Assembly: GCA_022821645.1 (NCBI GenBank)
Contig: JAJEDE010000025.1
Span: 369,907-433,906, forward strand
Length of the DNA: 64,000 nt
From: Chloroflexota bacterium
GTDB taxonomy: Bacteria; Chloroflexota; UBA11872
Direction of reading: 5' to 3'
The translations under genes were made by a program, and so were the position numbers. Shown one piece after another: positions 16,184 through 25,093 of the stretch. The notes under the pieces were generated by a model. That model ran no database searches. It saw only the letters and a list, made by a program, of their open reading frames with translations, and had not been told where the DNA came from. Positions within the stretch are counted from its first letter, which is position 1; each line of letters opens with the position of its first letter.

Positions 16184-17277
16184 GGGTGCTGCTGGCGTCC
16201 AAGGCACTGGTCGTGGGCGCGCACCATGACAAGCTGCGTGCGCTGGGCGCCAATCCGGATCTGGAGCTGCTGGCGGTCTCACCGGACCGCTGGGTTGAGC
16301 AAGGGCGCGCCCAGATCGCTGAGCGTCCGCCGCCGCGCGGTTACGAGATTGTCTACACGCCGCTGGCCCTGAACGGGCGCTATCACCTCTTCTGGTTCCG
16401 CCGGCTGCGCCAGGTCATGCGCCACTTCCGTCCTGACGTGCTCCACATCGATGAGGAGCCCTACAACCTGGCGACGGCCATTGCCTGCCGTGACGCGGTC
16501 CGTTACGGCATCCGCCCCGTGTTCTTTGCCTGGCAGAACCTCTATCGACGCTATCCGCCACCATTTCGCTGGCTCGAGCGCTATGTGCTGGAGCAGGCGG
16601 ACGGGATCGTGGGCAGCGAGGCAGCGGGTGAGGTGCTCCGGCGCAAAGGCCACTCGCGCCGAATCGAGGTGATCCCGCAGTTTGGCGTGGATCCGGAGCA
16701 GTTCGCGCCCCGCCCGGAGCGGCAGGACGCGAATCGGTTCGTGGTTGGCTACGCGGGCCGGCTGGTCGCGGCCAAGGGCGTTGACGTGCTGATCCGCGCC
16801 GTTGGAGCCATTGGCGGCGAGGTGACGCTGCGCCTCGCCGGAACCGGAGCCGCCGAGCCCGACCTGCGTGGCATGTCATCCGCCATGCCGGGCGTTGTGT
16901 TCGAGGGCGCGCTGCCCAGCGCCGATATGCCGGACTTCTACAACGGCCTGGACGTGTTCGTGCTTCCGACGGTGGGGCGACGGGGCTGGACCGAGCAATT
17001 CGGCCGGGCGGCCGTCGAAGCCATGGCCTGCGGGGTGCCCACGGTGGTGTCTTCGACGGGCGAACTCCCGCAGGTGGTTGGCCAGGCAGGTGTGGTTACG
17101 CCTCCCGCCGACGCGCACGCGCTGGCGGATGCTCTGAAACGTCTGCGCAACGACCCAGCCCGCCGCGAGCAACTCGCCGAGGCCGGGCGGGCCCACGTGC
17201 TGGGTCGCTACACCACCCAGGCCGTGGCCGATGCGACAGCCGACTTCTACCGCGCGGTTGCCGGCAGCGAGCGCTAG
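16180..17277 (+). CDS. GT-B glycosyltransferase (family 4-like)
   Basis: A 365-residue GT4-type glycosyltransferase starting MRVLLASKALVVGAHHDKL. The ATG at 16180 overlaps the previous stop (ATGA) and is preceded by GGGAGGTGG, so it is preferred to longer in-frame starts inside the upstream gene. The donor domain shows VGYAGRLVAAKGVDVL and QFGRAAVEAMACGVPTVV, where the first glutamate of the usual E-G-F-G-x-x-x-x-E motif is replaced (EQFGRAAVEA keeps E-Q-F-G). It is the last gene of the rightward polysaccharide operon; its stop lies 5 bases from the stop of the convergent Gfo/Idh gene. Specific sugar unknown. Confidence 0.9.
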   Translation: MRVLLASKALVVGAHHDKLRALGANPDLELLAVSPDRWVEQGRAQIAERPPPRGYEIVYTPLALNGRYHLFWFRRLRQVMRHFRPDVLHIDEEPYNLATAIACRDAVRYGIRPVFFAWQNLYRRYPPPFRWLERYVLEQADGIVGSEAAGEVLRRKGHSRRIEVIPQFGVDPEQFAPRPERQDANRFVVGYAGRLVAAKGVDVLIRAVGAIGGEVTLRLAGTGAAEPDLRGMSSAMPGVVFEGALPSADMPDFYNGLDVFVLPTVGRRGWTEQFGRAAVEAMACGVPTVVSSTGELPQVVGQAGVVTPPADAHALADALKRLRNDPARREQLAEAGRAHVLGRYTTQAVADATADFYRAVAGSER

Positions 17278-17282
17278 GTCGC

Positions 17283-18554
17283 TCAGCCGCTGACGACGTC
17301 GCCTTCGACCGGGTCGGCGCGGATGCCCTGAGCTTCGACCCACTCGATCGCGGCTTCGATCTCTGAGCGCTCACCTTCGAGCATGAGCTGCACCCAGCCG
17401 ATGCCGGCGTCGATGTCGGCCCGGCGGACGTTGAACTTCAGGTGAAAGCGCCGCGCGATCTCGTACAGGACCGGCTCCTGGATTCGATCTGACGGATAAG
17501 TGAACTGGATGCGAATCCTTGCCAGTCCGTGGTCAGGCAGCCGTTCGCTCGTGGCGTGAACATCGTCGTCGATATCCACCGGCGATCCGCGCGCGGCTGA
17601 CTCGCGGAGGGCGTCCAGCACCCGCAGCGTACGGACCGCGTCATGGCCGTCCACGCTGGGCGGCCGGCCGATGTGCACGGCGGCGGCGAACTCGGCCATC
17701 TCGGCGTCGTACATCGGCTGCAGCGGGTCTGCCTGCACAAACTCGACCGTTGGGAGCCGGTACTCGTGGGCGCCGGAGCTTTCGATGTCGATCCGATTGT
17801 TCGTCCAGTCCGAGCGGATTCGCCCCCGGTCGCCGGTGATCTCCAGGTGGTCGTAGGCAATTCCGGCGGCCTGGCTCAGGCTGATCGTGGCGCTGACGCC
17901 GTCGGCGAACTCAATGACGCCGGAGATCGACTCATCGCTACCGGTGTCGTCGCGGAATGTCATGGTGGCGTAGGCGCGAACGACCGGTTGGCGGTGCAAC
18001 CACAGCAATTGGTCAATCAAGTGGGATCCAAGGAAAAGCAACTGGCCGCCCCCGCGGGCGGGATCGGCCAGCCAGCCGGGCAGCGGCGGGCTGCCTTTGG
18101 CGGCCGCCAGGGTGCGAATGTTGCCGACCACGCCGCGTCGCACCAGGTTGCGTGCGCGGGTGCGCACTTCGTTGAAGCGCAGGCAATACGCGGGCATGAA
18201 GGTCAGGTCCCGTGCATGGGCGGCCTCAACGACGTCCGCGACTTCCGGCGCATTCAGGCCCGCCGGTTTCTCCACCAAGACATGCAGCCCGGCCTCAAGG
18301 CAGGCGTGCGTTACGGGCGCAAGTTCATCGTGCGGCACGGCAATCACCGCGGCGTCGGCATAGGAGCCGGCGGTCAGCGCCTCGACGCTGGTCAGCACTT
18401 CGGCCACGCCATGCGCAGTCCAGCGCGCGGCTTCCGCGTTCACATCAACGCAGGCGCTCAGGGCCACGCCGTCGGTATGCCAGACGGCCGGAGCCAGGCG
18501 CGTCGAGCCGTGGCTGCCACACCCGATCAAGGCAATGCGAAGGTCAGATGCCAT
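17283..18554 (-). CDS. Gfo/Idh/MocA oxidoreductase fused to a C-terminal NIL-type domain
   Basis: A 423-residue protein. Residues 1-335 form a Gfo/Idh/MocA dehydrogenase: Rossmann motif IGCGSHGSTRL (10-20), the EKP motif with its catalytic lysine (95-97) and the G-S-H-L-I-D segment with His178 and Asp181. Residues about 343-417 look like a NIL domain: ARIRIQFTYP, then PVLYEIARRFHLKFNVRRAD, then GIGWVQLMLEGE and IEAAIEWVEAQGI. NIL is an ACT-like fold known from the C-terminus of MetN methionine importers and from some ferredoxins, where it binds ligand. The fusion suggests an oxidoreductase under small-molecule control. The NIL call is by motif pattern only. The gene stands alone, 42 bases upstream of the ABC exporter's end. 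Confidence 0.8.
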   Translation of the reverse strand: MASDLRIALIGCGSHGSTRLAPAVWHTDGVALSACVDVNAEAARWTAHGVAEVLTSVEALTAGSYADAAVIAVPHDELAPVTHACLEAGLHVLVEKPAGLNAPEVADVVEAAHARDLTFMPAYCLRFNEVRTRARNLVRRGVVGNIRTLAAAKGSPPLPGWLADPARGGGQLLFLGSHLIDQLLWLHRQPVVRAYATMTFRDDTGSDESISGVIEFADGVSATISLSQAAGIAYDHLEITGDRGRIRSDWTNNRIDIESSGAHEYRLPTVEFVQADPLQPMYDAEMAEFAAAVHIGRPPSVDGHDAVRTLRVLDALRESAARGSPVDIDDDVHATSERLPDHGLARIRIQFTYPSDRIQEPVLYEIARRFHLKFNVRRADIDAGIGWVQLMLEGERSEIEAAIEWVEAQGIRADPVEGDVVSG

Positions 18555-18596
18555 AGGTGATGGGGGCCGGGGCAGGTCCCCGCATTCTAGGCGACG

Positions 18597-19433
18597 CTAG
18601 AAGTCGCGGCGCTCGAAGGTCCGGAGGGCGAATCCCAGGGTCAGCGCCAGGTGAAGAGAGGCGATCAGCAGCATCCAACCGGACGGTGGGTTGCTGGCGC
18701 CAAACGGCCCCGCGCTCAACTCGCCGGCGAATCCGCCGGTTGCCAGTTGGGCGCTGGCCATATCCCACATGGCCCGGGTCGGCACGATCACGCTGCTGAA
18801 GACGCCAATGTTGAACATCACGGCACTTTCGAGCACGTCGCCGATCTGCTCGATCACTCCGCCGATCAACGCGGTGGAATAGAGCGTGAACACGATCACG
18901 CCATTCGGCAGCGGGCTCAGCCGCGCGCTTCCCGCCAGCGCCAGGCCGATCAGCAGCATCGCGGCCAGCAGCATCAGGACCGGACCGGCCCAACTGCCGC
19001 CGACTACCTCGCCCGTAATCACCGCCACGATAAGGATCATCAGGCTGGCCGACACGCCGATGAAGACCGCGAGCATCAACGTGAAGCCGACGAACTTTCC
19101 GAGCACGATTTCGCTGCGGCGGACCGGCCGCGCCGCAATGGCGTGCAGGGTGCCCTGGTCGACTTCGCCCGACAGGGCGCCAACGGAGAGAAAGACGGCG
19201 AGAACCGACGCGATGAAGTTCAGACTCCAGAGCCCGCCCACCAGCATCAGGCTTACGACGCCTTCCGTCAGCCCCGGCGGTCCGCCCTGGGTTTCCTGCA
19301 GGTCGCGGTATCCAAACCACACCCCGACCCCATAGAGCACCAGGTAGCCGAGCGTCAGCAGCGCCGCCGCCAGGACCACCCGGCGCCGCAGCGCTTCGCG
19401 GAGCGTGAAAAACGCGATCAGGTGTGTGCTCAC
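18597..19433 (-). CDS. ABC-2 type transporter permease (NosY-like)
   Basis: A 278-residue membrane protein with about six hydrophobic segments, matching the NosY/ABC-2 permease layout. The N-terminal AFFTLREALRRRVVLAAALL element is characteristic. GEVDQGTLHAIAARPVRRSEIVLGKF is the conserved coupling loop that contacts the ATPase. The start is GTG and overlaps the stop of the ATPase gene by 4 bases (GTGA). With its ATPase it probably forms a dimeric exporter; the substrate is unknown. The preceding genes in the same operon encode a membrane-anchored protein and two GT87-like proteins, pointing to a lipid or glycan substrate. Confidence 0.87.
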   Translation of the reverse strand: MSTHLIAFFTLREALRRRVVLAAALLTLGYLVLYGVGVWFGYRDLQETQGGPPGLTEGVVSLMLVGGLWSLNFIASVLAVFLSVGALSGEVDQGTLHAIAARPVRRSEIVLGKFVGFTLMLAVFIGVSASLMILIVAVITGEVVGGSWAGPVLMLLAAMLLIGLALAGSARLSPLPNGVIVFTLYSTALIGGVIEQIGDVLESAVMFNIGVFSSVIVPTRAMWDMASAQLATGGFAGELSAGPFGASNPPSGWMLLIASLHLALTLGFALRTFERRDF

Positions 19434-20329
19434 ACGTCGCCCCGCTCAGCCACTCGAACGAAGAGGTCTTCCAGCGAGTCGCCAACCTGCCGCACGTCGT
19501 AGACCGGAACCCCGGCGTCGACCATCCGACTGACCAGGTGGGCAGTCTCGGCGTCGTTGGCTACGCGAACTCGCAGCCGGCCGTTGATCCGCCGCACCTC
19601 GGCTTGGTCAAGCGCCGCCTCCGCGCCGTCGCCCGCGCGAATCTCAATCTCCTGCGCGCTCAGCAACTCATCCAGATTCCCCTCGGCCACAATCGAGCCG
19701 TGGTCGATGATGGCGACCCGATCGCAGACCTGTTCGACCTCGGACAGCAGGTGGGAGTTGAGAAACACCGTCACGCCGCGTTCGCCGAGTTCCCGGATGC
19801 GGTCCCGCACGTCGCGGCGCCCGATGGGGTCCAGCGCCGAGGTCGGCTCGTCCAGGATCACCAGCCGCGGCTCGCCCACCAGCGCCTGCGCCAGGCCGAC
19901 GCGCTGCATCATGCCCTTGGAAAACGTGGAAATCCGGTCATTCACCCGATCCTTCAGGCCCACAAGTTCCAGCAGTTCCCGCACACGTTGGCTGCGGACG
20001 TCAGCGGAAACGCGCGCCAACCGTGCGTGAAAGTGCAGGAGTTCGGACGCTGTCAGCCAGTCGTGGAATCGGAAGGTCTCGGGCAGGTACCCAACCTCGG
20101 CCCGCGCCGCCAGGCTGCCGACCGGTTGGCCCAAGACCTCGATCTCACCGGCCGTGGGGTAGGTGAGGCCCAGGACCATCTTGACGATCGTGCTCTTGCC
20201 CGCGCCGTTGGGTCCCAGGAACCCAAACACTTCACCATGCGCCACCGACAGGCTGACGTCGTCGACGGCCAGCGTGTCGCCGTAGCGCTTGGTGACGCCA
20301 GATAGGGAGATCGCCGCCGGCCGGCTCAA
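19430..20329 (-). CDS. ABC transporter ATP-binding protein
   Basis: A 299-residue ABC ATPase. It has Walker A GPNGAGKST, a Q-loop region GYLPETFRFHDWLT, the signature variant FSKGMMQRVGLAQAL in place of LSGGQ, and Walker B RLVILDEPTSALDP with the catalytic Glu. An H-loop histidine is in FLNSHLLSEVEQV. Around 70 C-terminal residues follow the core, as in CcmA/NatA-type exporters. It overlaps both neighbours by 4 bases, so it is translationally coupled to the permease. Substrate unknown. Confidence 0.93.
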   Translation of the reverse strand: MSRPAAISLSGVTKRYGDTLAVDDVSLSVAHGEVFGFLGPNGAGKSTIVKMVLGLTYPTAGEIEVLGQPVGSLAARAEVGYLPETFRFHDWLTASELLHFHARLARVSADVRSQRVRELLELVGLKDRVNDRISTFSKGMMQRVGLAQALVGEPRLVILDEPTSALDPIGRRDVRDRIRELGERGVTVFLNSHLLSEVEQVCDRVAIIDHGSIVAEGNLDELLSAQEIEIRAGDGAEAALDQAEVRRINGRLRVRVANDAETAHLVSRMVDAGVPVYDVRQVGDSLEDLFVRVAERGDV

Positions 20330-21174
20330 CGCTCGACCTTCGCAGTCTCGGCCAGTCGCAGGAGGTCCTCCGGCGCCAGAGGACCGGTGAGGACCAGTTG
20401 CGATCTATCCCGCATCCACATGACGGCCGTTTCCCCGCCCGGCATCTCTGTGAGCGTCGGTTCGGCGGATGTCGTCTCATCGTCGACCTCGAGTCCCAGC
20501 GCCAGACGAACCAGGGGAATGTCCAGGACATCGGTCTCCCGGCTGACAATTGGCGGGAGGAAGGCCTGGGTGATCAGTTCGGCCAGCAACTCCAAGTCGC
20601 GCGGCGGGAGGCCGGTAACGAGCGGCGCCTCGATCTGGTACAGGGTTATGACGCCTCCGTCTCTTCCAACCGCGGGCCAGGTACTGACCACCATCGCTCC
20701 GCCAGCAACCGTGATCTCATCCGTCCCGAGGCGACGCGCGAGCCGTCGCGACGGGAACCCGGGCGCCAGCACCGCGGCCAGGTCGGCCGTGTCCAGACCC
20801 ATCGTCAACGTCCCGAAGGTCGTGACGCTGCGCGTGGAGTCGGCTGAAAACGCGGCCGGCGGGTCAATTTCTATGACTTCGAAGGGAAGGTCGTCGATGT
20901 CCGCCGGCGTTGCGTCGGGGATTGACGTCGTCGGATCTACGCTCACGATTTCAACAAGGTCAGCCAGTGTGGGCGCCGGTGCGGTGGGCTCGGTTGGCGT
21001 CGTTGCGTCCGCCTGGCTGACCTCCTCGTCAAGTTCCAGCGGTGACACGCGCAGCCAGCCCAACACGGTGTGCGTGATGTCTCGCACCGGGGCCACGGTA
21101 ATCAGCAACACCACGGCCAGCGTGATCGAGACAACGGCAGCCCACAGGAGGCGTGAGCGGACGACCTCTCTCAC
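20326..21174 (-). CDS. Membrane-anchored protein of unknown function
   Basis: A 282-residue protein with one N-terminal transmembrane segment (about residues 9-28, LLWAAVVSITLAVVLLITVA) and an extracytoplasmic remainder. A Thr/Pro/Asp-rich linker (about 50-90) leads to a beta-rich domain containing SVTTFGTLTMGLDTADL and ITLYQIEAPLVTGLPPRDLELL, and a C-terminal EMPGGETAVMWMRDRSQLVLTG. I do not recognise the family; the ending resembles anti-sigma-factor-associated or DUF4367-like extracellular domains only loosely. It is embedded by 4-base overlaps between a GT87-like gene and an ABC ATPase, so it probably works with that exporter, perhaps as an accessory or sensor. Confidence 0.6.
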   Translation of the reverse strand: MREVVRSRLLWAAVVSITLAVVLLITVAPVRDITHTVLGWLRVSPLELDEEVSQADATTPTEPTAPAPTLADLVEIVSVDPTTSIPDATPADIDDLPFEVIEIDPPAAFSADSTRSVTTFGTLTMGLDTADLAAVLAPGFPSRRLARRLGTDEITVAGGAMVVSTWPAVGRDGGVITLYQIEAPLVTGLPPRDLELLAELITQAFLPPIVSRETDVLDIPLVRLALGLEVDDETTSAEPTLTEMPGGETAVMWMRDRSQLVLTGPLAPEDLLRLAETAKVER

Positions 21175-22931
21175 GGAGCGGTTTCTGAGCCCGGGCGGGC
21201 GCCGCGTACGGCCAGCAACAGACCCAGGAACAGCATCAGCAGCCCCAGGCTGCGGACGGACAGGGCAGTCATCGATATATCAAAGATAGTCCCAAAAAGC
21301 CCGCCGTAGGCGTCCAACGGCAATGAGGCAAGGGCCAGGCCGGTCCCGCTCACGATGGCCGTCCAGCGGCTGGCGCCCGTCGGCCAGTTGAAGGCCAGGC
21401 TCAGACCAACCAGTGGAAGCAGCCAGGCCAGGTAGTGCGGCCACGTGACCCCGCTGATCACCAGCGCGGCCACGACGGCCAGGCTGAACTCCAGGATGTA
21501 CGCCCGTCCGGTTCGCGCCGAGCGCCCCAGCGCCTTCGCCGTAACAGCCAGGGCGGCGAGTACGGCAATCACGCTCAGAATCCGGGCGACCGCGATTTCG
21601 GGCTGCAAGTCCAGAAAGCCCTGCGCGAGTTCGGGGCCCATGAACACGCGCAGGATCAATCCCGGCAGCGAAAGGTTGTTGAACAGCGCGCTGCCCGCCA
21701 GCAGATCGGGGAGCCGCTCCGTCAGGTAGTAGCGCCACGTCTCCGTGCCGGCGAGTCCAAGGCTCAGCAGTCCGACCGCGGCCGTCGTTACGGCCAGGCC
21801 GGCCAGGGCCCGCCAGCGACCGCGCCACAGCAGGTAGATGGCCAGCAGCCCCGGCGCGATTTTCAGCATCGCCGCCACGCCGATGAGGGCGCCGGCCCAG
21901 GCATCGTCGCCGCCGCGCAGTCGGTAGGCCGCCGCCGCCAGCGCGAGACCGATGATCAGGTCGACCTGGCCGAGTCGGAACGCCAGCAGAAACGGATCGA
22001 GCAGCGCCGTCACGCCCAGAACCAGACCGAGCCACACCCATGGCGGAAGGGCCGGCCGAACCAGCCGCCAGGTCAGCGCCGCGGTCGCCAACAGCGCGAG
22101 GTGGTTCACGGCCAGGAACGCCAGCCGGGCGGCGGCCAGCGGCACGGTCGTGTAGGGCGCAAAGTAGAGCATGGCGGTGGGCGGATTGGTCACCATGGCC
22201 CAGAGACGGGTGCCCACGTAGGGGATGGCTTCGCGACCGGCCACCTGTAAGGCGACCGCGTTGTCGTAGGGGTTGAGCCCGTCTCGCAGCGCCAACGCGC
22301 CGATGTAGTTGACCCGCAGGTCCGAAGGCACCTGGATGGCCAGCACGTCCAACAGCGCCAACCGCAGATAGGCCAGCGCGCCGACAACGGCCACGACCAT
22401 CAGTCCCCGGCTGGCCGCGGCACTTGCCGCTGAAGCAGCGTTGGTGACGCTCTGACTCTGGACTATGTCCAGGCCGGCTGGTCCGGGGCTTCGGGCCGCC
22501 AGCCACGGCCAACCCACCCACAACAGCGTGAGGGCGACAAACTTGACGGCCAGCCACTCGGTCACCGACGGCCGCGCAAACAGTTCCGGCGTCACCAGCC
22601 CGACGGTCAGGAGATGGTTGGTCGGCTCGTGGGCGTACTGAAAGGCGACGATGAGCCAGCCGTCGAGCGTCGCCAGCAGCGGCAGGCCGGCACCACTCCA
22701 GTCCGTGCCGTGGCCGGCTCGGTGTCGAACCCATCTGGCCAGGGACCACACCAGCATGGCAGCCCCCAGGCTTCCCAAGGCCGTCGCTCCCCACGTTGCG
22801 CTGGGCGACGTGAAGTCGGCTCGACCGACCGAAGCGCCCGCCATTGCGAGCGCCATGCCAACCAGGCTGGCCCAGCCAAGCGCGCCAGGCACCAGCCGCA
22901 GTCGCGCTCCGGCCAGAGGCAGCCTATGCAT
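21171..22931 (-). CDS. GT87-like (DUF2029) multi-pass membrane glycosyltransferase
   Basis: A 586-residue membrane protein with roughly twelve hydrophobic segments. The architecture resembles polyprenyl-phosphate-mannose-dependent alpha-mannosyltransferases (GT87/DUF2029): an early extracytoplasmic loop with LRDGLNPYDNAVA carrying acidic and aromatic residues, and a later FRLGQVDLIIGLAL segment matching the family G-Q-x-N/D block. These enzymes add sugar from a polyprenyl phosphate donor at the outer membrane face. It overlaps the second GT87-like gene by 8 bases and the anchored protein by 4. Donor and acceptor unknown. Confidence 0.75.
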   Translation of the reverse strand: MHRLPLAGARLRLVPGALGWASLVGMALAMAGASVGRADFTSPSATWGATALGSLGAAMLVWSLARWVRHRAGHGTDWSGAGLPLLATLDGWLIVAFQYAHEPTNHLLTVGLVTPELFARPSVTEWLAVKFVALTLLWVGWPWLAARSPGPAGLDIVQSQSVTNAASAASAAASRGLMVVAVVGALAYLRLALLDVLAIQVPSDLRVNYIGALALRDGLNPYDNAVALQVAGREAIPYVGTRLWAMVTNPPTAMLYFAPYTTVPLAAARLAFLAVNHLALLATAALTWRLVRPALPPWVWLGLVLGVTALLDPFLLAFRLGQVDLIIGLALAAAAYRLRGGDDAWAGALIGVAAMLKIAPGLLAIYLLWRGRWRALAGLAVTTAAVGLLSLGLAGTETWRYYLTERLPDLLAGSALFNNLSLPGLILRVFMGPELAQGFLDLQPEIAVARILSVIAVLAALAVTAKALGRSARTGRAYILEFSLAVVAALVISGVTWPHYLAWLLPLVGLSLAFNWPTGASRWTAIVSGTGLALASLPLDAYGGLFGTIFDISMTALSVRSLGLLMLFLGLLLAVRGARPGSETAP

Positions 22932-24645
22932 GGCCAGCGTCCGGTTCCCTGGTCGTCACACTCGCGGCCGCACGCCCCTCGAGCCACAGGCGGCGCGCAA
23001 ACACCGCGCCCAGCGCGCCAATGGCCAGGGTTCGGGCGATCACCACGATCCACAGCGTCCAACTGTGATCGTCGGCCAACAACACGAAATACACGGGATT
23101 CTCAAGCAGCGCGAGGAGCGAGAGCCCCGTGGCAAGCAGGTATCCGCGTCCTCCGGGATAAGTCAGCAGAACGAACGGCAAGATCCAGACCATGAATTGC
23201 GGCGACCAGCCGCGCAGATAGAGGGCAAACGCCACCAGGGCCAGGCCTGAGGTCCAGACGACGGCTGCGGGGTTTGGCGGCGATCGACGCAAGGCCAGCA
23301 CGGCGTAGATCGCCGCCACCAGGCCGGCCGCGCCCCACCAGGCCGCGGCCGGCAGGTCCGGCATGTAGTTGAACTCGAGCGCCGTGTCCGGCGTCTGCCG
23401 GTATCGATGGATCCATCCGAAGCCGAAGTACCCATCGGCCAGGGCCCACACCGTCTCCCATCCCGGTCGCATCAGCATGGTCTGCCACGAGGCCACAAAG
23501 AACTCGCGACCAACCAGCGCCAACGGGGCCAGGGCGCCAGCCACCGCGGTGACCAGCAAACCAACGTAGCGCGCGCGTCCCGTCCACGACTGCCCGGCCA
23601 GCAGCGCCGGCAGCGCCGCCGCCGGAAACAGCTTCGTGAGCATGCCCAGCGCAATCGCCAGGACTGCGGTGTGCCGGCGTTCCCGGATCACCAGGTACAC
23701 GCCAAGAAGCAGGAAGAACACGGCAATGGACTCGAAGTGCCGGTTGGCGATATAGATCGGATAGAAGAGCGCGGCATAGGCGGCCGCCGTGACGAGCCCA
23801 CGCGGCTCGTCCCAGACCCGCACCGCGATGGCGTGGATCAGCCAGAGGATGCCCGCTTCGAATACGACCATCGTCAGGCTGAACAAGACCTGGAACGCGG
23901 GCTCGTCGCCGCCCAATGGCACGCTCAGCAGCTTGAGCCCGGAAGCCATCCACGGAAACACGGGGGGATATTCCACCCAGTAGTCCAGGTAGGGCTGTAG
24001 CCCCTGCAGCGCCAGGCGGGCGCGCTGCTCGTAGGCGCCAACGTCACTGCCACGCTCGAACAGCCCGATCGGCCGCCACAACAACGCCAGCCCCAGTCGC
24101 AGCAGGACGAATTGGACAAAGATCAGGCCGAACGTCAGCCGCGTGAAGCGCCCGCCGGCAAGCGCCACGACGGCATCGCGGACGATCTGGAGCGGACGAA
24201 TCCGAACCCGGTCCAGGCTCAGCGGCAGCCACAGCACCTGGCCCGCGACCCACATGCCAATCGGCGCCGCCCAGAGCCAGCGCAGGTCGTCCGTCTGCGT
24301 CAGGCGGTGGTTCACGGCGTCCGATACGAACGCCATGACCGCCAGCGTGGCCGGCGCGAGCAGCGGCGAGTGGGTCCACAGGTAGCCCGCCAGCACGTCA
24401 TCCACTCGACGCTGCGCCACGAACGACACCAGCAGCACTCCGGCCAGGCCCCAGCCGGCCGTGGCGGCAATCGTGATTACGACGTACAGCACCCAGGATG
24501 CGCTGACTGCACCAAGCGATGTGCGTCCCTCGCGCATCAACGCCACAAACACCGCCAGCCCCGATATCATTGCCAGGGTCACGATCAGGGCGGTGACTCC
24601 GCGCCATCGCAACACTGGGTACTCGGAGCCATTGACATCGGTCAA
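22924..24645 (-). CDS. GT87/GT39-like multi-pass membrane glycosyltransferase
   Basis: A 573-residue membrane protein with about twelve hydrophobic segments, similar in plan to the following gene. The first large loop holds GSDVGAYEQRARLALQGLQPYLDYWVEYPP, a pattern (acidic residues followed by Y-x-x-Y-P-P) typical of GT-C glycosyltransferases using polyprenyl-phosphate sugars. A later YIANRHFESIAVFFLLLGVYL segment fits the G/N-x-F-E block. It is the first gene of the five-gene exporter operon, and the upstream 656 bases are empty and AT-richer, so the promoter is probably there. Whether it belongs to GT87 or another GT-C family cannot be decided by eye. Confidence 0.72.
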   Translation of the reverse strand: MTDVNGSEYPVLRWRGVTALIVTLAMISGLAVFVALMREGRTSLGAVSASWVLYVVITIAATAGWGLAGVLLVSFVAQRRVDDVLAGYLWTHSPLLAPATLAVMAFVSDAVNHRLTQTDDLRWLWAAPIGMWVAGQVLWLPLSLDRVRIRPLQIVRDAVVALAGGRFTRLTFGLIFVQFVLLRLGLALLWRPIGLFERGSDVGAYEQRARLALQGLQPYLDYWVEYPPVFPWMASGLKLLSVPLGGDEPAFQVLFSLTMVVFEAGILWLIHAIAVRVWDEPRGLVTAAAYAALFYPIYIANRHFESIAVFFLLLGVYLVIRERRHTAVLAIALGMLTKLFPAAALPALLAGQSWTGRARYVGLLVTAVAGALAPLALVGREFFVASWQTMLMRPGWETVWALADGYFGFGWIHRYRQTPDTALEFNYMPDLPAAAWWGAAGLVAAIYAVLALRRSPPNPAAVVWTSGLALVAFALYLRGWSPQFMVWILPFVLLTYPGGRGYLLATGLSLLALLENPVYFVLLADDHSWTLWIVVIARTLAIGALGAVFARRLWLEGRAAASVTTREPDAGHA

Positions 24646-25035
24646 GGCTGTGGTCGCCTTCCTTCAGCGAGTTTCAACTGCGCGGAGCGTGAATACTCAC
24701 GCTAGTACCTAACCGCTGGAAAACGCATGGGTGGATGCCCAGGATGCCGAGCATCCAAGCACAGTATCACTATGCGCTCACAGTCTGCTGTGATGCCCTG
24801 CGGTAATCGACACGTTCAGGCACTCAATTGTGCCGTGGTAGTCCTCGAGTGTATCCAAGAGGGTGAGTGTTCCATTGTGGCTATTCGAATTTGCAGCATC
24901 GTGTCACGCAAACTGTGATTGCTATCACTCGGCTCGTAATGGCAAGACCCCAGTCGTATTGTATTGAACTGCTTGGGACGTAGGCCACCAGGACCAATGC
25001 GGCGCAGAGCTTTTCTCCGTTCGTGCCTCAGGTCA

Positions 25036-25058
25036 GTCTGGAAGATAAACAGACTGTC
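25036..25058. repeat. Perfect inverted repeat (7-base stem, 9-base loop)
   Basis: CAGTCTG (25036-25042) pairs exactly with CAGACTG (25052-25058) around an A-rich loop. It lies about 245 bases past the STAND stop codon in that gene's direction, and could be a transcript-end structure, a small-RNA element or a protein site. Confidence 0.5.
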
Positions 25059-25071
25059 TAAGGGCTCTCGC

Positions 25072-25093
25072 TCTCGCCGATTGGTGAGAGCAC
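25072..25093. repeat. Inverted repeat (9-base stem with one mismatch, GATT loop)
   Basis: GCTCTCGCC pairs with GGTGAGAGC; the single mismatch is a possible G-U wobble in RNA. It lies 14 bases from the previous stem-loop, so the two form a double hairpin. No oligo-U tract follows, so it does not look like a classical intrinsic terminator. Confidence 0.5.

Noticed and set aside
24727..24918. 63-residue frame in the gene-free flank of the STAND locus
   Set aside because: Cysteine-rich, no ribosome site, no recognisable family; probably chance.
25072..25093. Rho-independent terminator for the STAND gene
   Set aside because: A good stem but no T-run follows on the minus strand, and it is over 200 bases past the stop codon.
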